Source: Lepus europaeus
Lineage: Eukaryota > Chordata > Mammalia > Lagomorpha > Leporidae
Reading direction: 5' to 3'
Assembly (NCBI RefSeq): GCF_033115175.1
Contig: NC_084836.1
Location: 65,329,297 to 65,393,296 of the forward strand
DNA: 64,000 nucleotides
Below the pieces are notes generated by a model. It was not told the origin of the DNA, did no database searches, and was given only the letters and a program-made list of their open reading frames with translations. Below are positions 24,407 to 33,348 of the stretch, in pieces (the stretch's first letter is position 1; each line of letters opens with the position of its first letter). Position numbers and translations under genes: made by a program.

Positions 24407-24473
24407 TCTAGCTATGAGATTATTATTTAAGCTCTTATTTTGGCTATGCTATTACAGAAAAATGTTAGCCATC

Positions 24474-25465
24474 TCTTTTATAAGGTCTAAAGATTAAATT
24501 GTGTGTCCTACAGATTCCTTCATAATAGAATTAGTTTCCTACCTTGAAGAGAATAGAGAAATGAAAGAACAAGTTGGGCTTAGAATAGAGAAATGAGGGA
24601 GCAAGTCCTAGATCGCTTGCTGACAATAGCAATATCACATGAATACTTAGCAAACCGTTTCAACCATTAGATAACAACTTAAGAAAACATTTACCATAAG
24701 GTCCAGTGCCTTCTATAAATTTTAAGAATCATGTATTTGGAAACACCTCTTAAATATCTAACATGGTGTAGTTTGTTTGACCAGTAAACTTAAGCACAAA
24801 CATATAAAATGTTTTTAGTTTCTTTCTGTCAATAAGTTTAAAACATATGATACAGAGATTCAGGTCACATGAATTAAAATGTATCTTTGATTAATTTTAG
24901 CAGCTTAAATTTATGGACAATCTTATCTATAAGCCAATTAAAATAAAACTCTTAATAAAATTTTCCCATGTGGACATACAATATAACATAACATAATAGA
25001 CCAATATAGCAATTTTAATAATTATAATAATAGCTTTTAAAGTCTTTAACTCTTTTTGTAGATTGCCAATTGATTTGAATTGCTTTTTGTTTTTAGTAAC
25101 CTCAGTTAACCATACTTTCTCTCAGTTGGTACTGTTAGTACATTATTGGCTTCATCTGTTTACAGAGCCATCCCAAAGTACTGAATACAGTAGAAGTGGC
25201 TGGAAAAAGTCCATAGGAACCTATAGGAGGACAGCTAAACACAGAACCAACAACGCTTTAGTTTTATGAGCAGCACATCATATATAACTGTGGATGACAA
25301 AAGACTTTAAGTTGCCATGTTTAAAATTATAAACTCATCAACCAACAAGAGGCACTTGCTTACTTCACAGTATTTTTGAAAGCACCTGTAGGATTTTACA
25401 AGTATTTAACCCTTTAGGCCTCTGGGGCTTTCTTATTAAGATAACTATCATGTCTAGTAACACAA
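24474..25465 (-). repeat. Unidentified segment, first copy
   Basis: About 990 bp, roughly 97% identical by eye to 44724-45719, and in both places next to antisense L1 ORF1/ORF2 sequence. AT-rich, no long open frame, no recognised repeat family. The match starts at TCTTTTATAAGGTC and stops at CTAGTAACACAA. It occupies the position where L1 ORF2 should be. Confidence 0.85.
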
Positions 25466-26000
25466 GATCATTAGACTTTTTAAATCTCAAACATTTGTAT
25501 TAATAGCATTTTCCATTGTAGAAACTTAAAATTTAGTACCACGTCACATCTTGACAGTACTTCTAATATAATCCAAATAGCCTGATTAGTTGGTGTCTCT
25601 GTAAGATGAGAGACATAGGTCCTTCGATTTTTTCAGTTGGGCCCAAACTGGAAAAACCAAAGTCCAAGATTTACTGGAAATTTTAGAGTCCAGATTGTTT
25701 GGAACTTTGATTTTTTGAATGCCTGTCAAGAACACCAAGAAGGCTCAAAATCAAAATATCTGGTTGAAATAAGATTCCTTAAAATCATAACATAACATAG
25801 ACCAAATTTGGTCATTGTTACAAGGTGATTATTCAAATCTTTGAAAATAAGCACATATTTAAATAACCCATAGCTCTTAATAAAAATTCAGCTGTTTTTG
25901 AAAATTAGAATTTAACAGACATCAAGAGAACATAGTAGATTACTTTAACATATTGCTTTAAAAGAGAATCAGATTTTAATTCTATGTCAAAGAGAAATTG
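25466..26000 (-). other. Unidentified part of the composite element
   Basis: AT-rich segment between the duplicated unit and the L1 ORF1 remnant. It is not shared with the second copy at 45.7 kb, which has L1 endonuclease-region sequence here instead. No reading frame or repeat recognised. Confidence 0.4.
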
Positions 26001-26001
26001 A

Positions 26002-26660
26002 GCTTCCTGTGATCTTTTGCTGTGAGGTTTCCTTCCTTTTCCTTCTTTCATATTGATGACTGTGTTTCTGTGTTTCTGTGTGTAACACATCTTTAAGCAT
26101 CTTTTGCAGGGCTGGACGAGTGATGACAAATTCTTTCAATTTCTGTTTGCTGTGAAAAGTCTTAATTTCACCTTCATTCACAAATGAGAGCTTTGCAGGA
26201 TATAATATTCTGGGCTGGCAGTTTTTCTCTCTTAGTACCTGGGCTATGTCTCACCATTCCCTTCTAGCTTGTAGGGTTTCTGATGAGAAGTCAGCTGTGA
26301 GTCTAATTGGAGATCCTCTGAGAGTAATCTGACGTTTCTCTCTTGCACATTTTAGAATCTTTTCTTTATGTTTCACTGTGGTGAGTTTATTTACGATGTG
26401 TCATGGTGAGGATCTCTTTTGGTCATGTTTATTAGGGGTTCTATAAGCTTCCTGTACTAGGATGTCTCTGTCCATCTCCAGACTTGGGAAATTTTCTGCT
26501 AGTATCTCACTAAAAAGGCCTTCTAATCCTTTCTCCCTCTCCATGCCTTCAGGAACTCCTAGAACCCGAATGTTGGGTTTTTCAATAGTATCCTGTAGAT
26601 TCCTGACAATATTTTTTAGATTTATAATTTCCTCTTCTTTTCTTTGTTGGAGCCTTAGGG
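26002..26660 (-). pseudogene. L1 ORF1 C-terminal part, defective
   Basis: Translates on the minus strand to the L1 ORF1 RNA-binding and C-terminal region (recognisable QARREW, QPRI.YPAKLSF.NEGEIK and VITRPALQKMLKD stretches). The N-terminal coiled-coil part is missing. A TGA follows the EW codons; the same TGA is present in the copy near 46.25 kb. Other stops exist. Cannot make ORF1p. Confidence 0.85.
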
Positions 26661-27297
26661 GCTGTGATGGGTGTGGCCAGAGAGCTATGCTTCAGGTAAA
26701 CTCTTCAGGTTTAAAGCTGTGCAAAGAGCGTCCCAGATTGCTCACTCCCTTGCTCCTTGCTGGCTCGCTTTCTCTCTTTTTTTTTTTTTTGACTCAGTTG
26801 GGAGTGGAGTTGAGTGTAGTTGAAATCTGGCCTCTGTGAGTATTCATTTGATCTACCCCTGGGACCACACACAGAGTTTATGCAGCCCGCAATGTGTTCT
26901 CGAGTTTTGCTAAAGTTACTGAGTTTGGCTGCGCTTTACATATGTAAAATCGCGGTGCTCTTTGTTTTGCTTGGTGAGTGAAGGGAGAGGCCTCCGTTCC
27001 CCACCCCCCAGTGTCTCGGGTTTCTGAGGTCTTTGTCTTACCCTCCTCGGTTCCCGCGCTGGCGAGATTCTGTGGCTCTGGCTCGTCTCCCGCCGCTCGG
27101 CTCGTCTTGGTTGGTTTTCCACGCGGTGGGCTCCCTGTAAGTCCTCTGTGTCACATCCATAAGATCCGGAAGCGTTTCCTCTGCAGTTTTTTTCTTGAGT
27201 CTTTTCCTGAGGCTACAGTAATTCCACTTTTATGAAACTTTATTTTTACCAACCTAAGGCGCACGTCCTCACTATCCGCCATCTTGGCTCCGCCCCC
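26661..27297 (-). promoter_or_regulatory. L1-type 5'UTR / promoter region
   Basis: GC-richer segment whose minus-strand start (GGGGGCGGAGCCAAGATGGC) has the standard L1 5'-terminal pattern, including a CCGCCATCTTG (YY1-like) core on the plus strand. It marks the transcription start end of the antisense element; a 15-nt poly(A) (minus sense) sits at about 26780. Promoter activity is inferred from the family, not shown. Confidence 0.7.
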
Positions 27298-27478
27298 GAC
27301 ATTTTTCGAAAGAGGAAATCCAAATGACCAACAGACACATGAAAAAATGTTCAAGATCACTAGCAATCAGGGAAATGCAAATCAAAACCACAATGAGGTT
27401 TTACCTCACCCCGGTGAGAATGTCTCACATTCAGAAATCTACCAACAATAGATGCTGGCGAGGATGTGGGGAAAAAGG

Positions 27479-28044
27479 TGTTACCGGAGAAATTGCAGGG
27501 TTCTTGTCTTCGCGCAAGAAAGAATTCAGGCGTGAGACAGAGAGTAGTGGAAGGTAAAAGTAGCAAAGTTTATTAGGGTAGGGACATCCGTAAAAACGGA
27601 TGGGCACCTCTCCAGACAGGACCTGAGAGAGAGTGCCCAGCCTGCATTTAGGCTGGGGTTTTTAAAGAAGTAGGTCTTTGTCTTCACATGCTTCAACCTG
27701 GAAAGAAAGACTTAATGGATGTAAATGTTAAGAAGCTTCTTCCTGTGGAAGGTCTGAAAGAAAGAACTTTATGGATGCAAATGTTATCAGACCTGAGGAA
27801 GGGGCAGGGTGTTTGAGATGCAGATGCTGAGCTGCACCTGGGAGATTGTGGAAGATTTAGCAGGAGGGGTGAGGGCCTCCACCTGGCAGGTTACCAGGTA
27901 GAAGGGGGCAGGGAGGCAGGATGCGAAAATCTGGGCTTCCCCTGGAACATTGTTAGGATGACTTTGAGATGCAGATGCATATAGATGTCTTCTCTTTAGG
28001 CCTGTCACACACACATAAGCTCATAACTGACTTCCTACCTAACA
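27479..28044 (-). repeat. 3' LTR of the provirus
   Basis: 566 bp, TG…CA ends, identical by eye to 36523-37088. In viral sense: U3 from 28044, a weak TATA-like TTTAAAA at about 27666-27659, AATAAA at 27574-27569, then R/U5 to 27479. Spacing (about 90 bp from TATA to poly(A) signal) fits a short R region. The 75-residue frame inside is not a gene. Confidence 0.96.
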
Positions 28045-28053
28045 TTCCCCCCT
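28045..28053 (-). other. Polypurine tract of the provirus
   Basis: In viral sense AGGGGGGAA directly precedes the TG of the 3' LTR, the position and composition of the plus-strand primer of reverse transcription. Confidence 0.9.
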
Positions 28054-28213
28054 CAAGAGGTTAATACCCAAAATTCTTTTTGGGATTATGGATGAAGTTC
28101 CGTCTTCTGTAACTTCTTCAAAGCTGACATGTGGGCGTCGAGGGAGATTTGGGTATCACCTCTTGCTATCTGTCTTATGGTGTGTGACAGTAGCCTTGGA
28201 AAGACTGTGCTGC

Positions 28214-29785
28214 TCAGTCCAGGGGGCTGCTCAGGTCGTCCAGTGGGATGGGCTGGAAGCCTTGTCTGACGACCATTTGGAGTTCAACAGCTCTTAGTCT
28301 GCTAGAGACAAAATGAACAAGGGCATTAAAAACACACGGTCCAAAGAGAAGCAGCAAGATTACAGAAGTTATTGGGCCAAGGAGAGGAAATAGCCAAGAT
28401 TTCCATGACCAGATGTTAGGCCAGAAATCCCAGCCCTGCTTGGCCTGCTCCTGGAGCTGTTTGGAATTGTCCAGGAAAGTACGAATTTGGGTTTGTACCT
28501 GTCCAGTCTGATTGACCCAGAAACAACATTCTCCCTGGAGCATGGCACAGACACCTCCCTGAGCGGCAGTTAACATGTCTAACGCTCGTCTGTTTTGGAG
28601 AACAACTGCAGCCAAAGAGTTGATCTGATTTTGGAGAGTGAAGAGGGATGCTGCTATTTGGGTGTTAAGACCAGCCAGCTCGGAGGAGAGGCTAGTATAC
28701 ATATTGTTTGCTGATACTGCCCCTGTTGTGCCTGTAGCAACTCCCGCCACTCCAGCCACCGTGCTGATCCCTACCAGGATGGGGATCAGAGGGGGGATCC
28801 TCTTGGAAAGTCGAGAAGTAGTGTGTAAGGGAATCGGTATAGGGGCTGAAGCATTAGCAACAGATATAGTAGACAGGACATAGGCCAGGGTACAGACCCC
28901 TGTCCAGTTAGAAGGTAAGCATTGGTAAGCAAGAGTCCCACAGACAAAGTACATTCCCCCTGTGGGAGGGAGGCACCCAGAGAGGTGATGTACGCTAAGT
29001 GGGGGATTTTCAGTAGTGGGACGTTTGAAGAGGTACGTGGCAGCAAAGGAAGCTGCAGTCAGTGGACTAAAACATGGGGTGTTGTTGTGGGAAGTACTGC
29101 TCGTCAGATCTTCCCAGAACATTACCCGTCTAGTAGTGTCAATGAAAGTCCGGGCTAACTTGCCATCCTCATGAATGAGGGAGCAATTATCTATTCCTAT
29201 GCTGCCCCAATTAGAATCCGCCATTAGAGCAAAATGTTTACATGACAGAGGCCTTCCCTGGCAGAAGCCCCCTGTATATTGGAGTCGATGTGCCACAGAT
29301 ATGTTTGGCGGAGAGGAGAAGAGCAAGGGGGGCTTGATGAGGAGTGCCCGGTCCTTGGTATGCACTGTCACAGTAAAGTTACAAAAGGAGCTATTTAAGG
29401 ATCCCACAGGGGAACCCTGTGGAAACTCAGGAGAGCTGAGGCACAGGGGGGCTTTTGCCCTCAATGCAACCTTAGTATAGATAGGTCCTATAACAGGGTG
29501 TGAGAGGCTGTCCTTTTTAACTGATGCATGAACACCCTGGTGCCCAGTAGAAGTTGAGTAGTACATAAATCCCTCTGTCTGAGCCCATTCCTTTAGAGAG
29601 GTTGGCCATGCTTCCCCAGACGAGCCCTGTGCCTCCAGGCAAATCCAGCAGGAGCGGCCATAGGATGTGTTGGCCAATAGATTAACTGCAGCCTGGAGTG
29701 GCCTGATAAAGGGCGAGGCATCAGTTAGGAGTCCAGGTGGGAAGTATGCCAGTAGGAGGAAGAAGGGAAGGCTTTGGGAGGGCAT
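28214..29785 (-). CDS. env: Retroviral envelope (env), full-length open
   Basis: 523-residue envelope precursor. Signal peptide about 1-24. SU has a CWIC motif at 46-49 (CXXC type, used for SU-TM disulphide isomerisation) and sequons at N39, N131, N136, N161, N200, N234, N293 and N311. Likely furin-type cleavage after R329 (SRLSKR). The hydrophobic fusion peptide starts around 330-335 (IPILVGISTVAGVAG). TM has the LQNRRALDML immunosuppressive-domain region near 396-405, the CX6CC motif C413…C420-C421, a sequon at N425, a membrane anchor about 465-488 and a 35-residue tail. No stop or frameshift. It begins 2 nt beyond the pol stop, rather than overlapping pol as in many gammaretroviruses. The TM pattern resembles type-D/syncytin-class envelopes. 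The reading frame is intact; expression and fusogenic activity are unknown. Confidence 0.95.
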   Translation of the reverse strand: MPSQSLPFFLLLAYFPPGLLTDASPFIRPLQAAVNLLANTSYGRSCWICLEAQGSSGEAWPTSLKEWAQTEGFMYYSTSTGHQGVHASVKKDSLSHPVIGPIYTKVALRAKAPLCLSSPEFPQGSPVGSLNSSFCNFTVTVHTKDRALLIKPPLLFSSPPNISVAHRLQYTGGFCQGRPLSCKHFALMADSNWGSIGIDNCSLIHEDGKLARTFIDTTRRVMFWEDLTSSTSHNNTPCFSPLTAASFAATYLFKRPTTENPPLSVHHLSGCLPPTGGMYFVCGTLAYQCLPSNWTGVCTLAYVLSTISVANASAPIPIPLHTTSRLSKRIPPLIPILVGISTVAGVAGVATGTTGAVSANNMYTSLSSELAGLNTQIAASLFTLQNQINSLAAVVLQNRRALDMLTAAQGGVCAMLQGECCFWVNQTGQVQTQIRTFLDNSKQLQEQAKQGWDFWPNIWSWKSWLFPLLGPITSVILLLLFGPCVFNALVHFVSSRLRAVELQMVVRQGFQPIPLDDLSSPLD

Positions 29786-29787
29786 CT

Positions 29788-32700
29788 TTACTTATCTGGG
29801 CTCCTCCTAAAGAGTAGGCGCAAATCTTCCAGAGGCTCCGCTGACCAAGTTTCTTTAGGTCCGGGGTCTTGCTGGTCTTCGGGGCAGTACGGCTTCACCC
29901 TGGTGTGGTGGATCCAGCTGGGGATGCCAGGCACTTTGATCGCTGTAGGTGTGGAAAGTAAGACAGTGTATGGCCCTTTCCACGTGGGAGCAAGCTGGGA
30001 CTTGGGAGAGCCGTCTTTCCAGGTTTTAAGCAGGACCTGCGTTCCTGGCTCATATAAGTGGGATGGGCTGGCACCCTGGTCTGTGCGGAGCCCGAGATCC
30101 TGAATTGCCTTTTGGAATTGAGTCAAGGAAATAAAATATTTGATGGCATTATTGGCTTCTGTATCTACCAGGATATCTGAATGTAGAAAAGGCCTCCCAT
30201 AAAGAGCCTCAAAGGGGCTTAGGGAGAGCTGGGAGGTGGGTCCTGTCCTAATTCTGAGTAGAGCGATGGGAAGGATAGAAATCCAGTTTTGACTAGTTTC
30301 CTGGCAGAGTTTCCCTATGTTCTTCTTTAGAGTCTGGTTGGCTCTCTCTACCTGACCGGAAGACTGGGGTCTCCACGCAGAGTGAAGGTGCCAGGTTATT
30401 CCTAGGGCCTTACAAATCCCTTGTGTAATCTGGGAAATGAAGGAAGGCCCATTGTCACTTTGTAAAGATTTTGGGAGACCAAAGCGTGGAATAACTTCCT
30501 TTAGGAGAATTTTGGCCACTTCCTGAGCTCTCTCAGTTCTGGTTGGGAAGGCTTCTACCCATCCAGTAAAGGTGTCTATAAGTACAAGCAGGTACCTATA
30601 GCCTTGGCAGGGTGGCATCTGTGTAAAATCTATTTGCCAGTCTTCCCCAGGGTAAGTTCCCTTTCGCTGCATCGGTTTAATTAAAGGTGGGGGTCGAGAC
30701 CCCTGGGAGTTATTTATGGCGCACAGAGTGCAATTCTGACAGACTCTGTGAATGGTTTTGGCTAGGCCCTTTCCACAAAATAGTTTATCACACAGCTTCT
30801 TAAGTTTATCTCTCCCAAAATGACAAGAGTCATGAAGCCCTTTTATGACTTTCCATTGTAATGCCTGGGGAAGATATGTTATTTCTTCCCGCTGGTACCA
30901 TCCTTCTATTGTCCTGGCATATCCCTGTTCTTTGGCCCTGGCCTCTTCCTCTGGGGTGTAATAGGGAGTCAGGGCCTCTCCGGAGACTGCCGGGATTAGA
31001 GGACCTAGGAGGTCAGGCTGAGCAGTGGCAGCCTTTTTAGCTACTGAGTCTGCAAAAGAGTTACCTCGGGAAATCTCGTCAGAGCCTCTTTGGTGGCCTC
31101 TGCAGTGCATGACTGCAATCTCTCTGGGCAGATTTACAGCCTCAAGGAGCTTGAGGATCTGAGGTCCATACTTGATGGGGGTGTCTCTCGCTGTCAGGTA
31201 TCCCCTTTCCTTCCATATTGCTGCATGAGCATGCAAGACTAAAAAGGCATATTTTGAATCTGTATATACATTAATTCTCTTGTCCTTACCCAGTTTTAGA
31301 GCCCTGGTTAAGGCGATTAGTTCTGCTAGCTGAGCAGAAGTTCCTGGGGGCAGGGCACGAGCTTCAATAACGTGCTGTGCCGTGACTACTGCATATCCCG
31401 AGAAGCGGGTTCCGTCCCTGACAAAGCTGCTTCCATCTGTGAACCAAACTTCATCTGCGTTAGTCAGGGGGCTGTCTTTTAGGTCCCTTCTGCTGGCATA
31501 GATCAAGTCTATAGTCTCAGTACAGGAGTGGAGGGGACCAATTTCCCCTGGAACTGGCATTAAGGTAGCTGGGTTTAGGGTAGAGCAATGCCTTATTTTT
31601 ACCTGAGGGTTTTCTAGAAGGAGGACCTGATAGTTTAGTATCCTACTATCTGTGAGCCAGTGAGAGCCCTTTTGCTCTAATAGAGAATTTATCTGATGCG
31701 AGGTATAAAGGGTAATATTTTGCCCCAATGTAATCTTAGAAGCCTCCTTTGCCAGCAAGGCTGCTGCTGCTATTATCTTTAGGCAGTGAGGCCATCCTTG
31801 TGCAACCATGTCCAAGGTTTTAGAAAAGTAACCCACAGGTTGCTTAACAGGTCCCAGATCCTGAGTTAGCACTCCTAAGGCGACTCCCTGCCTCTCAGTG
31901 ACATACAGCTGATAGGGTTTCTCTGGGTTTGGCAGTCCTAGCGCAGGGGCTTTAGCCATAGCATCCTTTAGCTGAGCAAAAGCTGTAGTTTGCTCTCTTT
32001 CCCAGAGGAGGGGGCCTTGCTCTGGGCTATCCTTTAGAGCCTGGTATAGAGGCCTTGCTATTTCTCCATATTTTGGAATCTATAGCCGGCAGTACCCAGT
32101 CAGTCCGAGGAATGCTCGGAGTTGCCTTAAGGTGGTAGGGGCAGGGATTTGCTGTATGGCCTGTATTCTCTCCGGGGCTAGTCTCCTCTCCCCAGGAGTG
32201 AGGATGAGCCCTAAATAGTTAACTTCCTGGCGGACTAGCTGTGCCTTTTTCTTGGATACTCGGTAGCCACGTTCTGCCAGGAAGTTAAGGGTTTTGATTA
32301 AATGCTTAAGGCCAGAGTCTCGGGTGGGAGAACAGATAAGCAAGTCATCTACATATTGGAGTATCCTCCCACCCCCCTCAAGAGATAGGTCCCTGAGGTC
32401 CTCTGAAAGGGCCTGCCCGAATAGGTGTGGCGCATCTCGGAACCCCTGTGGTAATACAGTCCAGGTTAGCTGTTGCTTTAAGTTTTGTCTATTGACCCAT
32501 TCAAAGGCAAACAAAAACTGACAAGAGGGGTCTAAAGGGATACAGAAAAAGGCATCCTTAAGGTCTAAGACTGAAAACCACTTAGTCCCTGGAGGTATTT
32601 CTCCCAGTATTGTATAGGGATTGGGCACAATAGGGTGAATGGGTATTACTGCCTCATTAATGACCCGCAAGTCTTGAACTAATCTGTACTCCCCATCTTT

Positions 32701-33348
32701 CTTTCTAACAGGCAGGATGGGCGTATTGCAAGGGGAATTGCAGGGTGTCAACAACCCATGCTCCAGGAACTTGTCAATTAGTGGCTGAAGGCCTTCTCTA
32801 GCTTCTGGCTTTATAGGATATTGCTTCCGATTTGGAAAATTATTAGGGTCCTTAAGTCTAATAACGATTGGGCGGGCCTTCAAGGCCCGGCCAGGTATGT
32901 CCGAGGCCCATACCTGTGGGTTAACTCGTAGCTCTATCTCTTCACATGGTATGTCAGAAGACAGGGGACGGCACATGGCAATAATAGGAATCTGGCCATC
33001 CTCATGTGCAGAGAAAGTCACTCGAGTTCCCAGCTTACTTAGGAGGTCCCTTCCCAATAGGGGAGTGGGACACTCAGCCATTACTAAGAACTGGTGGGAA
33101 AATATGGTCTTCCCCCAAAGGCAACATAAAGGGGGTGTGAATCTCCTTAGGGAAGGCACCCCGTTGACTCCCATTACTTGGCTGGACTGTGAGGAGAGTT
33201 GCCCGGAATATGAGACAAGTACAGAGTAGGCGGCCCCCGTGTCTAAGAGAAAATTTACGGTCCTACCTGCCACATCAACTGTGACCCTAGGCTCTGCCCC
33301 CTCGATGGCGATGGTTGCTTCGGGAGCCGGACAGAGCGAAGGGCTCCT
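29788..33348 (-). pseudogene. pol: pro-pol, interrupted by one nonsense codon
   Basis: Protease, reverse transcriptase, RNase H and integrase in one frame. From 33273: protease LLDTGA at 33246-33229, RT motif A (VLDLKD) and LPQGF, YVDD at about 32355-32344. An in-frame TAG at 32082-32080 follows TGYCRL, in the region just after the RT palm, where the family usually has Trp. The frame then stays open to the stop at 29788. In the part from 31959: RNase H D175, E213, D234, D304; integrase zinc-binding H376, H380, C410, C413 and catalytic D444, D502, E538 are all present. It is in frame with gag, whose TGA separates them, so the gammaretroviral readthrough layout applies. As it stands, no integrase could be made from this copy without suppression of the TAG. 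Confidence 0.93.

Larger units (their letters stand above)
22882..27297 (-). mobile_element. Composite L1/retroviral element (non-autonomous)
   Basis: In its own sense (right to left) it has: an L1-type 5' end beginning GGGGGCGGAGCCAAGATGG at 27297; L1 5'UTR to about 26660; the C-terminal part of L1 ORF1, about 26650-26000, with stops; an unidentified 1.7-kb segment; a degenerate class I retroviral nucleocapsid/protease fragment, about 24235-23690; then an L1 3'UTR with its purine tract and AATAAA, ending in a T7 run (poly(A) on the other strand) at 22882-22888. L1 ORF2 is absent. A second copy of the 3' part lies at 57154-58062. This could be one mobile composite, or an L1 in which older insertions accumulated. 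The second copy favours the former for the retroviral/3'UTR half. Confidence 0.68.

Noticed and set aside
27787-28014. 75-codon frame repeated exactly at 36831-37058
   Set aside because: Both copies are U3 sequence of the two identical LTRs, not genes.
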